A DNA stretch of 64,000 nt from Desulforapulum autotrophicum HRM2. GTDB taxonomy: Bacteria > Desulfobacterota > Desulfobacteria > Desulfobacterales > Desulfobacteraceae. Each line of letters opens with the position of its first letter. Position 1 is the first letter of the stretch. Where the stretch lies: positions 1,984,001 to 2,048,000 of the forward strand of contig NC_012108.1 in NCBI RefSeq assembly GCF_000020365.1, given 5' to 3'. Made by a program: the position numbers and the translations under genes. Positions 15,621 to 25,272 of this stretch are shown here, one piece after another. A model generated the notes under the pieces. That model did not search any database, was not told the DNA's origin, and was given only the letters and a program-made list of their open reading frames with translations.

Positions 15621-15697
15621 TGGTGCGCCTGGCGAGATTCGAACTCACGACCTCCTGATTCGTAGTCAGATACTCTATCCAGCTGAGCTACAGGCGC
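15621..15697 (-). tRNA. tRNA-Arg(ACG)
   Basis: 77 bases including encoded CCA. Acceptor stem GCGCCTG / CAGGCGC pairs perfectly, D arm AGCTCAGCTGGATAGAG, anticodon loop CTACGAA giving ACG, T loop TTCGAATC. A34 of this tRNA is the substrate of TadA, encoded divergently 98 bases away. Its last 47 bases are attR of the integrative element, so the gene is hybrid but complete. Confidence 0.98.
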
Positions 15698-15794
15698 CCA
15701 AAAACCTTTAGACAATACATATATAAATTTAAAATGTCAATTAAAAGTTGAAACTATTTGACCTCAAGGCCAAAACATGGATATAGAGTGATAA

Positions 15795-17539
<1,745 letters not shown>

Positions 17540-17583
17540 CATTGAGTTAAAAAAGATCTATTAACCCTTTTTAGTTCAGCTGT

Positions 17584-17660
17584 CGGGATGTGGCTCAGCC
17601 TGGTAGAGCACAGCGTTCGGGACGCTGGGGTCGGAGGTTCAAATCCTCTCATCCCGACCA
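17584..17660 (+). tRNA. tRNA-Pro(CGG)
   Basis: 77 bases with encoded CCA. Acceptor stem CGGGATG / CATCCCG, anticodon stem CAGCG / CGCTG around loop TTCGGGA, giving anticodon CGG; T loop TTCAAATC. It follows purA by about 45 bases. Confidence 0.97.
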
Positions 17661-17802
17661 GCTTAAACAAAGGCTTCCAGCCGTTTCTAAAACTTCCAGA
17701 ATAGAAAAGATTGGTCACTTGAGTGACCCAGAAAAACTTGACAAGGAAACGGTTCCTATTTTGATCATCAAATTCTTCCTGTTATAGTTGGTTTTAAATA
17801 AT

Positions 17803-17847
17803 CAGCTTTGATGGATTCCATTGAATCTGTTAAAGCTGTCTTTTTTT
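17803..17847 (+). terminator. Possible terminator downstream of tRNA-Pro
   Basis: CAGCTTT / AAAGCTG (7 bp) enclosing GATTC / GAATC, followed by TCTTTTTTT. It lies 140 bases past the tRNA, so it may serve the tRNA or a lost gene. Confidence 0.5.
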
Positions 17848-18297
17848 CTGAAGTTCCTCAAAATTTGCAGCGTAAAAATCAGCGCTGCCATTCAGATCCA
17901 TAAATTCACCACGGAATAGATTCCACCCAGGATTGTATTTAATAGTCGCATTGTAATCGGTTATTTTTGAATGATTGTTCAAAAAAATATTGTAAATTAT
18001 AAGAATGATGTGTAACCTGAATATTGTAAACTGTAGTTGGCTGGATATGCAAGACGCCGGGCATGGGACTGTAATTCGCCTGCTGCATATGCCTGGTAAT
18101 GCAGCAGATCCGGTCAAATAGCGCTTCCGCAGGGTTTTTAGCTTTGAAATCAGGTCTATTTAGGTGCGTGGTAAGTTTGGAAGCGATAGTTATAACTATT
18201 TGATATAACAATATATCAGTTCAAAAACAAAAACAGGAATGCAACTTTCAGGTGTAATGTGTGTTCACAGGGTTACGATATGGTGGAAGGATTTGAA
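17848..18297. other. Intergenic region, possibly a decayed gene
   Basis: No intact gene. On the minus strand a segment ending at 17830 reads NPGWNLFRGEFMDLNGSADF and looks protein-like, but its upstream part does not, and there is no start. It may be the tail of a degraded gene. The 3' part holds the GGDEF gene's ribosome site. Confidence 0.35.
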
Positions 18298-19683
18298 ATG
18301 GATATTGATGAAGCCAAAAAACTCGTTAACAAGATTGCCGACCTTGAAAAGCAGTTAAAAGAGTTACAGGTTCAAAGCCAGAAGCAAATTGATGAAAGCC
18401 TTTCAAAATATCGAAGAGTCATAAATTCCACATCGGAAGGGTACCTGGAGCTTGACCTGGATTTTAAAATTGTTGACTTCAATATCACAATCTTGAAATT
18501 GCTCGGCAAAGACGAGCCCATGTTGTTAAACCACTCAATTGAAAAGCTTTATGAAAAGAGTAATATCTTTGTTCATTTTGCCAACCGGAATCATTTAAGC
18601 TTTGAAGCAACCTTTTTTACTGGAAATGGAGAAAAAATTCCTTTGCTTTTAAAGCGCAGTATTATGCATGATAACAAGGGAAAACCATGCGGGTACCTTG
18701 TCTTACTGACCGAATTGACTGAATTGAAAAAAGCACAGGAAAACCTGCAGCAAGCAGAGGCCCGTTACCGGATCATGTATAAGAATGCGATCCAGGGAAT
18801 GTACCAGTGCGCCCTTGACGGATGTTTCCTAAGCGTCAATCCTGCTCTGGCCAAAATCTTTGGATTTGAAAATACCCATGAACTTCTTCACCGCCCCGGA
18901 GGAGTGGCAAGCCTCTATAAAAACAAAAAAGACCGCCAACCTTTGTTGGAGGCTTTACAAAAGTATCATATTGTAAAAAATTATGAAGTAGAGATGCAAA
19001 GAGATGATGGCAGACCGGTCTGGGCGCTTATCAATGCACGGCTGGCTGAAGATTCTCAAGGACTTTCTTTTATTGAAGGTATTCTCATTGATAATACTGA
19101 AAAGAGGATTGCCGAGGAAAAAATTCGTCAGAGCCGGGAGAGATTCAGGCATCTTGCCGACCACGACAATTTAACCAACCTTTTTAATACCCGATACCTC
19201 TATAGTGCCCTTGATCGACTTATTGAAGAGAGCAATAGAACCCTAAAGCCCTTTTCTCTGGTTTTCCTTGATATGGATAATTTTAAACATGTGGTCGACA
19301 CACATGGCCACTTAAACGGCAGCCAGGCCTTGAAAGAGGTTAGCACAACCCTTGGGGAGGGGTTGAACACACCGGCTTTCGGGGTGGCCTATGGTGGAGA
19401 TGAATTTGTGCTTGTCCTGCCGGATACTGGAAAAGAAGGCGCCTTAAAGCAGATTCAGGAAATTCGAAAGCGTATGAAACAAACGATTTACTTGAAAGAC
19501 AAGGGTCTTGAGGTGCGTATGTCAGCAAGCTTTGGTATTGCAACATATCCAGAAGACTCCGATGACCGTGAAGGTCTGCTTGCCCTGGCGGATGAAGCCA
19601 TGTTCAGGGTAAAAAACCGGGGAAAGGACGCAGTTGGTTTGACATCCGCCTGTGGCTCACAGGGGTGCGGCCCAATACTTTAA
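18298..19683 (+). CDS. PAS-PAS diguanylate cyclase (GGDEF protein)
   Basis: Soluble protein of 461 residues: N-terminal coiled coil (LVNKIADLEKQLKELQ), two PAS sensor domains (about residues 35-145 and 155-275, the second with a PAC tail NTEKRIAEEKI) and a C-terminal GGDEF domain with intact active loop YGGDEF and FLDMDNFKHVVDTHGH for metal and substrate. It should make c-di-GMP from two GTP, controlled by a signal bound in PAS. No RxxD inhibitory site is evident five residues before GGDEF. I prefer ATG 18298 (GGAAGGA six bases upstream) over longer options from 18259 or 18280. It stands alone, 130 bases before the DsrE gene. There is no membrane span, so the sensed cue is cytoplasmic. Confidence 0.92.
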   Translation: MDIDEAKKLVNKIADLEKQLKELQVQSQKQIDESLSKYRRVINSTSEGYLELDLDFKIVDFNITILKLLGKDEPMLLNHSIEKLYEKSNIFVHFANRNHLSFEATFFTGNGEKIPLLLKRSIMHDNKGKPCGYLVLLTELTELKKAQENLQQAEARYRIMYKNAIQGMYQCALDGCFLSVNPALAKIFGFENTHELLHRPGGVASLYKNKKDRQPLLEALQKYHIVKNYEVEMQRDDGRPVWALINARLAEDSQGLSFIEGILIDNTEKRIAEEKIRQSRERFRHLADHDNLTNLFNTRYLYSALDRLIEESNRTLKPFSLVFLDMDNFKHVVDTHGHLNGSQALKEVSTTLGEGLNTPAFGVAYGGDEFVLVLPDTGKEGALKQIQEIRKRMKQTIYLKDKGLEVRMSASFGIATYPEDSDDREGLLALADEAMFRVKNRGKDAVGLTSACGSQGCGPIL

Positions 19684-19811
19684 GACTTCTGGGTAAGCAA
19701 GAGAGAATCGAAAACAGGGGGAGACAGGGGATTCTACAAAACGTGTAGAACCAGCAGATGTGGGTGCAGGACTCAAATCCCTTGCAAAACAATTAAAAAG
19801 GAAGCACACAA

Positions 19812-20156
19812 ATGACGACAAAAAACAAGCTGACCATACTATGGACCAATGACAATGTAATTACTGCAGAAAAAATGGTGTTTATGTATGGACTAAATGC
19901 AAAGAAAAAGGGTTGGTGGGATGAAGTCACCATCATCATCTGGGGCGCCACAGTAAAACTGGTCAGTGAAAACAAACTGATTCAGGACCTCATTCAAGAG
20001 GCCAAACTTGAAGGGGTGCATGTCACTGCCTGTAAAGCGTGTACGGATCAGCTCGGTGCCACGGAAATACTGGAAGGACTTGATATTGAAGTCATTTACC
20101 AGGGCCTCCCATTAACTCAACTTCTTAAAGATGGCGAGAGGTTAATCTCAATATAG
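19812..20156 (+). CDS. DsrE-family protein
   Basis: 114 residues, AAAGGA upstream. DsrE/DsrF-like fold: LTILWTNDNVITAEKMVFMYGLNAKKKGWWDEVTIIIWGATVKL, a variant of the common pattern in small sulfurtransferase-related proteins. The family contains sulfur carriers (DsrE, TusD) but many members lack the carrier cysteine; here the candidate cysteines are in TACKACTDQLGA, which is where the usual Cys sits. A role in intracellular sulfur trafficking or as a peroxiredoxin-like accessory is possible. The stop codon abuts the repeat array. Confidence 0.8.
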   Translation: MTTKNKLTILWTNDNVITAEKMVFMYGLNAKKKGWWDEVTIIIWGATVKLVSENKLIQDLIQEAKLEGVHVTACKACTDQLGATEILEGLDIEVIYQGLPLTQLLKDGERLISI

Positions 20157-20299
20157 ACCGGCATGGCCGGAGCGAGGTATTTGCTCTCGGCCACAACGAA
20201 ATTTGAAATGCCCTCACTGGCTATGTTTTGGTGGGCGTTTCATATAACTGGCACGGCCGGGGCGAGGTATTTGCTTTCGGCCACAACGAATATAGAAAC

Positions 20300-20462
20300 T
20301 CGACAGCAGAGGTGGACGGGAACGGGTATTGCCCGCAGCGGATTAAACGGCAGCGGTCAGCATGGACGCTGAAGGAGCTGCCGTTTCCCTCGGAGCAGCC
20401 CAGGACGGGCTGCGAGAATGAGCGGAGGGTTATACCCGTTCCCGTCTACCGGTCAGACGAGT
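20300..20462 (+). ncRNA. 163-nt structured insert L1, candidate structured RNA
   Basis: Long stem of 18 bp (20312-20329 with 20432-20449); inside, AACGGCAGC (20346-20354) with GCTGCCGTT (20377-20385), capped by TCAGC (20357-20361) with GCTGA (20368-20372); then GCAGCCC (20395-20401) with GGGCTGC (20407-20413). The homologue L2 (4891-5053, minus) has the same length and stems. Conserved unpaired blocks are AAGGA, TCCCTCGGA and GAGAATGAG. No reading frame is conserved. Transcription unproven; family unknown. Confidence 0.65.
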
Positions 20463-20544
20463 GTTTCATATAAACGGCCATGTCGGCCTGCCGACACAAC
20501 GAAGCATGAAACACGATAATACCGGGCAGGCGATAGTACCATTC

Positions 20545-20733
20545 CGCTCTCTTTGGTTACCCTGACCGGAACGGTAAACGTCGGGGGAATTTCTGCCCTT
20601 CCAGACTAAAGCGCAGGAACTGCGGGCTAAAGTCCTCAAACAGCCTGCGCTTCTTAACGCCTGGAAGGGCAAAAATCCTAACCCCTTTGGTTTACAATGT
20701 TCCAGTCAGGGAAACCAAAGAGGGCTCTAAAGT
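20545..20733 (+). ncRNA. Long palindromic insert M, candidate structured RNA
   Basis: Nested inverted repeats: CTCTTTGGTT / AACCAAAGAG, CCCTGAC / GTCAGGG, GGAAC / GTTCC, GTAAAC / GTTTAC, then an inner hairpin GCCCTTCCAG / CTGGAAGGGC capped by GCGCAGG / CCTGCGC around a loop with GGGCTAAAGTCC. Different in sequence from the 163-nt inserts, yet in the same place within a repeat unit. Single copy here, so no covariation test is possible. Confidence 0.5.
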
Positions 20734-20917
20734 CGAGACTTTCACAATGATGTTTCGACAAGAGTTTCTTATAAAACCGGCACGGCCGGAGCGAGGTATG
20801 GCTCCGGCCTCAACGAATTTTGAAACACCTTCATTGACAATGCTTTGGCAAGTGTTTCATATAAAAAACATCTGGCAGGCATTTATTTTGAGCGGTTCAC
20901 CGGAAATGGGGCAATAT

Positions 20918-21532
20918 ATGACGGCCAACAACAGCATAAAAGTACGATTCATTTCATGTGGTATTTTTCAACCTGAACTGGAACAGGTCCTGGGTCAGAT
21001 CCAGGCGGACCATCTGTTTAACTGTGTTTTTGAGGTCAGATATCTTAAGGCCGGGCTCCATTCTGACTTGGATGCCCTTAAAAAAGAGATGGTCAATTCC
21101 CTGAACCTGGATGGGGATGAACGGACAATTTTTCTATATGGCTCAAAATGTCATCCTGAGCTTGATGCCATTCTGGACAGGTATCCGGTAGTCCGGTTTA
21201 ACCAGGACAATTGTATCCCGCTGCTTACCGGAGAAAATACATATGGTAAAAATGCTAAGACATTTTTTCTTACCACCGGATGGATTCTGAAATGGAAAGA
21301 GATTTTCGACTCCATAACGGGCCTGGACGAATCGGCTGTCCGGCAAAGTTTTGGATTGTGTGACCGGGTAATCTTTAAAAATACCAATATCCAGGACATT
21401 TCCGAGGAAGCATTGCTGGAGCTTTTTGAATATACAGGCTGTCCCATTGAAATTGAAGATATCGGCCTGGATCTGTTCAAGAAGAATATCATTGGTGCCC
21501 TGGAGCAGGTTCTAAACCAGTGCAGGGCATGA
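20918..21532 (+). CDS. DUF1638 family protein
   Basis: 204 residues from ATG 20918 (GGGG seven bases upstream); the frame is open further left but only through the repeat array. The N-terminus VRFISCGIFQPELEQVL and the cysteines in SKCHPEL, NQDNCIPLL and TGCPIE are those of DUF1638, a family of unknown biochemistry often found with corrinoid proteins and methyltransferases in anaerobes. Nothing of that sort flanks it here. The repeat array occupies its upstream region and could influence expression. Confidence 0.8.
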   Translation: MTANNSIKVRFISCGIFQPELEQVLGQIQADHLFNCVFEVRYLKAGLHSDLDALKKEMVNSLNLDGDERTIFLYGSKCHPELDAILDRYPVVRFNQDNCIPLLTGENTYGKNAKTFFLTTGWILKWKEIFDSITGLDESAVRQSFGLCDRVIFKNTNIQDISEEALLELFEYTGCPIEIEDIGLDLFKKNIIGALEQVLNQCRA

Positions 21533-21590
21533 ATTCATTTGCTTGTCTTTCAGCTCACATACAGCGTTGCATCAAAGAGCGCAGAGTAAA

Positions 21591-24143
21591 TCAAGCCGAG
21601 TTACGGCTGGCATTAATATTGCCATACAATGACCGCCTGACAATTTTTTCATAATCCCCAGAATAGCCAGACTTTTGCTCAATCATCTGGAGGGCATACT
21701 GCTGGATGATCAGCAGTGGTAAAACAATCTGTTCCCTGATTTCAATCGATCTTTTTGACACAGGCTCTTCTTCCATGAGCGTGCTTTGATCCGAGATAAG
21801 AAGAACCATTTGTTTTGATAAGGTATATTCGTTGAATAAGAGTGTCCAGAATTCTTTATAGTTTGGATCCTCGGCAATATATCCGGTCAAGGCAAAATTG
21901 CATTTTGACAATGACATCATGCTGTTGAATATCAATGCTTTGAAAAAGGGGACATCCTTGAATAATTGTCTTAATTCATTCAGTCTGCCGTCATCCACAA
22001 ATGCTTTTAAGGACGTTCCAATACCAAAGTACCCTGGCACATTCTGCTTTAACTGGCTCCATGATCCAACAAAGGGGATGGCCCTTAAATCTTTTAATTC
22101 CAGTTTTCCCTTGCTCGTTCTTCGGGTCGGTCTGCTTCCGATATTTGTTTCTCCGTAATATTTCAGGGTACTTTTGTTTTCCAGATAGGGAATGAACATC
22201 TTGTGATTTTTAAGGGCGGTATATTTTTCAAAGCTTAACCGGGCCAATGTGTCCAGGGTCTGTCTTGATTGGTTGGATATGGCGTTTCGCTGTTCATACA
22301 GGCTGTTTGACAACCCGGCGGTGAGAAGTTGCTCGCAATTGTGCATAAAATGGGCTTTTGATCCGTAGTGACTGGTGATGGTCTGGCCTTGAATGGTTAA
22401 CTGGATGGCATGATTTGAAATTTTCTGGCTTTGTGATGCATAGAAACGATGTGTCTTCCCGCCGCCCCGGGCTGGTGGTCCCCCCCTGCCGTCAAAAAAA
22501 ATCGCCTTAACATTGTTGTGATCACAGACCGCTGATAAATGTTCTTTTGTTTTAAAGATCGACCAGTTGGCCTGGAGATACCCCCCATCCTTTGTGCCGT
22601 CTGAAAATCCCAGCATCATCGTCTGTCTGTTCCGGCGCTGACTGACGTGGGATCGATATTCCGGAATATCAAACAGTTCCTGCATGATTGTTCCTGCGTG
22701 TACCATTCCTTCCATGGACTCGAACAGGGGGACGATATCAACAGCTATTTTCCCGGAATCCCGGCAACACCACCTGAACAGCCCATGGACAAAGAGTACC
22801 GAAAAAATGTCTTCCGAATTACTGATAATATACCTGTTGCACCCCTTTTCCCCGTTTTTCATCTGGATGGCCGCAATTTGCGAAATGATTTGAACGGTGT
22901 CCTTGACGATTTTATCCTGGAACTGATCCGCTTCAACAAGAAAATTTTCATGGACAAGGATCGAAATCAGTTCGTTTTTTTCAAGTTCATCCAGACTCTC
23001 TTCAATCCGGTTTTTTTGTTTGAGAATTTCTTGAATCGCCTGTTTATGGACAGCATGATTCTGCCTGATATCCAGTATGGCAAAATGGGTTCGAAACAGC
23101 TTTACCCGGTCAATGAGTTTGTCCAGGTCTTCCAGGTATAATCCATTAAATGTGCTGACCAGAGCATCTCTGATCGTGTAAAGGGGGGTTATGATATCCT
23201 CAAAGGTGAGTGTCTTTGTTGGATCGAACATGGTGTCATGAACACAGGTTTTGAGCGTTGTTATAATATCGTCCACACCCCTGAACGTCAGCTTTCGTTC
23301 AAGCCCTTCAATCTCCCGGTAATAGCACCCCATCAAGGTCATGCGTAGTTCATCGGCCACAGCCATGGTTATTTCAGAGGTAACAAAGGGATTGCCGTCC
23401 CTGTCACCGCCCGGCCAGAATCCCAGCTGGATGATCTCTGGATTGTCAAAAACAGAGTTCTGGACGTTTCGTTTTATGTAGGAATACATCTCACCAACGG
23501 CATCGTAGTAAACGCTCTTGAGAAAGTAGATGATATTTTTTGCCTCATCACATGGCGTTGGTTTCCGGGCGTTTATTAACGAAGTCATTCCCAGTTGCTG
23601 TAATGCGAGATCTATTTCGTTGATGTTGTTGGCGGCAATGAGTGTTCGCAGGTTGTCAATAATATCAAGTACTGAAGGTGAATAGAACTGGGTTGGATGG
23701 GCAGTGAATACAATCCTGATACTGAAGGTGTCTAGCTTGTCTGACAAAACACCCCTTTTTCTTTTGTTGTCTGACAGGTGTATGTAATCCTTGAGTGACA
23801 GCTCGTTGCCGTGGGTTCGCAGCTGGGCAAAGGCTGAATCTTCTACGCTGTCGTAAAGAACGACCTGCCTTTCCACATACTGGATCACCCGGAACATGAA
23901 ATCAATTTTTTCTCGTTCCGATTGAATTTTGGTATGGTCGCTGAAAAAGGAATTCAATATTTCCAGTGGGGCCTTGCCTGATTCAAGATCGTTCCTGCAG
24001 ACATGGAGCAGCAATGGAATAAGCATTCCGATATTGCTGATTTTCTGAAAGGGCAGGTTCAGGAACAGGCTGTTGTATACATAAAATTTGTTTTTTACCG
24101 ATTTTTCAAAGGCTTGTATTCTTCGGGGTTTGTTCATCGTCAT
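21591..24143 (-). CDS. ppc: Phosphoenolpyruvate carboxylase
   Basis: Forms oxaloacetate from phosphoenolpyruvate and bicarbonate, replenishing the citric-acid intermediates. About 850 residues, usual for bacterial PEPC. Visible signatures: VFTAHPTQ with the catalytic His, GFWPGGDRDGNPFVT, LGFSDGTKDGG (usually GYSDSxKDxG), FFDGRGGPPARGGG with the catalytic loop, GSRPTRR, and LRAIPFVGSWSQ. The C-terminus ends NINASRNSA, not the QNTG of the large family, as in some divergent PEPCs. Start taken at 24143 (GGAG upstream); 24137 is equally possible. The 5' end overlaps the mscS-like gene by 38 bases, so the two are probably co-transcribed, mscS first. Confidence 0.93.
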   Translation of the reverse strand: MTMNKPRRIQAFEKSVKNKFYVYNSLFLNLPFQKISNIGMLIPLLLHVCRNDLESGKAPLEILNSFFSDHTKIQSEREKIDFMFRVIQYVERQVVLYDSVEDSAFAQLRTHGNELSLKDYIHLSDNKRKRGVLSDKLDTFSIRIVFTAHPTQFYSPSVLDIIDNLRTLIAANNINEIDLALQQLGMTSLINARKPTPCDEAKNIIYFLKSVYYDAVGEMYSYIKRNVQNSVFDNPEIIQLGFWPGGDRDGNPFVTSEITMAVADELRMTLMGCYYREIEGLERKLTFRGVDDIITTLKTCVHDTMFDPTKTLTFEDIITPLYTIRDALVSTFNGLYLEDLDKLIDRVKLFRTHFAILDIRQNHAVHKQAIQEILKQKNRIEESLDELEKNELISILVHENFLVEADQFQDKIVKDTVQIISQIAAIQMKNGEKGCNRYIISNSEDIFSVLFVHGLFRWCCRDSGKIAVDIVPLFESMEGMVHAGTIMQELFDIPEYRSHVSQRRNRQTMMLGFSDGTKDGGYLQANWSIFKTKEHLSAVCDHNNVKAIFFDGRGGPPARGGGKTHRFYASQSQKISNHAIQLTIQGQTITSHYGSKAHFMHNCEQLLTAGLSNSLYEQRNAISNQSRQTLDTLARLSFEKYTALKNHKMFIPYLENKSTLKYYGETNIGSRPTRRTSKGKLELKDLRAIPFVGSWSQLKQNVPGYFGIGTSLKAFVDDGRLNELRQLFKDVPFFKALIFNSMMSLSKCNFALTGYIAEDPNYKEFWTLLFNEYTLSKQMVLLISDQSTLMEEEPVSKRSIEIREQIVLPLLIIQQYALQMIEQKSGYSGDYEKIVRRSLYGNINASRNSA

Positions 24144-25002
24144 TGATCTCCACCATGGCCACCTTGTGGGGTGCCAGTTGAATCGTTTCAAACGGCATCT
24201 CTATTCCAGCGGCAGTTAATGCGTTGAATACTTTTTCCCTCAAGTCAAAACGCTTTTGCACGTGCAGACGTTCATCCGCAAGCCATACGCGCAGTTCCAA
24301 TGCAACATTATAATCGTTGAGACTTTTGACCACCATGGCTGGCAATGGGTTTGCCATGAAATCCGTATCCTGTTGCACCAGATCGATCAGGATCTGGCGT
24401 ACGCGGTTCAGGTCTTCTGTAACCGCTACAGTCACATCAATATCAAGGCGCAGATGGGGAAAATTTGTATAGGAAACAACGGTTTTGGTCATCACTTCGG
24501 TGTTGGGCACAGCCAGCATTTTTCCATCATTGGTAATAATCCGGGTGGAACGCAGGGTTATCCGATCAACCCGGCCGTAGTTGTTATCTATTTCCACCAG
24601 GTCATCAATGGTGAACGGTCGGTCGATAAAAATCAGGATGCCTGAAATAATATTGGACAGTGTATCCCGGGCCGCAAACCCGATGGTCAGGCCGACAACG
24701 CCCAATGAGGTCAGAACAGCCGTGGTCTGAATGCCGGCAGCGCTCAATGCGGCCAATACCCCAAGGACCAGGATGCCGAATTTCACCAGTGTCTCAACAA
24801 AAGCTGCTGAAGTTCGGTCGAGGTATCGCTTCCAGCGGGGCAAGACCAGGCCGTTTACGAACCGCCAGATCAGGTAGAATACCGCCATGATAATGGCTGC
24901 AAGACTCAGGTCAACAATGAGTTCCGCCAGGGGCGGGCCAAGTCTTTCTGGACTGAAATATTCCCTGAGGCGGAAGATAAGACTGTCGATCAATTGGTTC
25001 AT
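24106..25002 (-). CDS. MscS-family mechanosensitive ion channel
   Basis: 298 residues from ATG 25002 (GGAG upstream). Inner-membrane channel that opens under osmotic downshock. Three hydrophobic spans: LAELIVDLSLAAIIMAVFYLI, FVETLVKFGILVLGVLAALSAAG and TAVLTSLGVVGLTIGFAA leading into the pore-lining TM3 and its kink DTLSNIISGILIF. Then the beta domain RPFTIDDLVEI...GRVDRITLRSTRI with the conserved VPN (LAVPNTEVMTKTVVSYTN), then the C-terminal alpha-beta domain. Length and layout are those of small MscS (YggB-like). Immediately upstream of ppc with overlapping ends. Confidence 0.95.
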   Translation of the reverse strand: MNQLIDSLIFRLREYFSPERLGPPLAELIVDLSLAAIIMAVFYLIWRFVNGLVLPRWKRYLDRTSAAFVETLVKFGILVLGVLAALSAAGIQTTAVLTSLGVVGLTIGFAARDTLSNIISGILIFIDRPFTIDDLVEIDNNYGRVDRITLRSTRIITNDGKMLAVPNTEVMTKTVVSYTNFPHLRLDIDVTVAVTEDLNRVRQILIDLVQQDTDFMANPLPAMVVKSLNDYNVALELRVWLADERLHVQKRFDLREKVFNALTAAGIEMPFETIQLAPHKVAMVEINDDEQTPKNTSL

Positions 25003-25272
25003 GATGTTTGGCTCCGATTTGCAGCAGGTCAGTGGGCGTACTCCGTCAACCTGGAGTATGGCAGTAACGGTCCTTGATGTCCAATTATAATTATCGCAGA
25101 TTGTTTCCGGCATATTAAGCGGGTGAAGGGACTGTCTGGCAGGTGCTCACAATACGCCTGGCCGAGTCCTTGTCCATGGATAATCATGGACATTCCCGGG
25201 ATAAATGTCTATAAATAGAATCGTAACGACTGATCTTTCTGTGATTCCTCATAATGAGCAGGGGTATGGTTT

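Larger units (their letters stand above)
6522..15667 (+). mobile_element. 9.1-kb integrative element in tRNA-Arg(ACG), phage-satellite-like
   Basis: A perfect 47-bp direct repeat (6522-6568 and 15621-15667), equal to the 3' part of tRNA-Arg from anticodon loop to CCA, bounds 9099 bp. Inside, all on the plus strand: tyrosine integrase next to attL, an unknown zinc-finger protein, a terminator, a strong promoter, an AlpA-like regulator, a primase-helicase, small proteins, a Rha protein, a Cys-rich protein, an HGGxSTGP protein with an in-frame TGA, a winged-helix-like protein, two small membrane proteins and a terminator. There are no capsid, portal, tail or terminase genes. The set integrase + AlpA + primase-helicase is that of P4-like satellites, so a satellite or minimal mobilisable island is the best reading. 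The functional tRNA is kept at the right end. Confidence 0.92.
20157..20866 (+). repeat. Array of palindromic repeats with variable structured inserts
   Basis: Order: R (20157-20208), 28-nt insert, R (20237-20299), 163-nt insert (20300-20462), R (20463-20512), 251-nt insert (20513-20763), R (20764-20826), 27-nt insert, half R (from 20854). Apart from the first, worn copy, each R begins GTTTC(A/T)TATAA, carries a GC-rich hairpin (GGCCGGAGC / GCTCCGGCC or variants), then ACAACGAA and ends GAAAC. GAAAC of one R can pair with GTTTC of the next, so each insert sits in the loop of its own hairpin. The array lies between a DsrE gene and a DUF1638 gene and contains no convincing open frame. Copies on the minus strand are at 205-297 and 4780-5092. 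Confidence 0.85.

Noticed and set aside
17830-18117. Possible minus-strand gene after tRNA-Pro
   Set aside because: Only the last 35 residues look protein-like; start and upstream part look random. Kept only as a possible remnant.
20157-20866. CRISPR array
   Set aside because: Repeats are long, GC-rich, not identical, and inserts range from 27 to 251 nt with their own folds. No cas genes nearby.
20687-20917. Upstream extension of the DUF1638 gene
   Set aside because: The frame is open only through the repeat and insert; the protein family begins near 20918 and has a ribosome site there.
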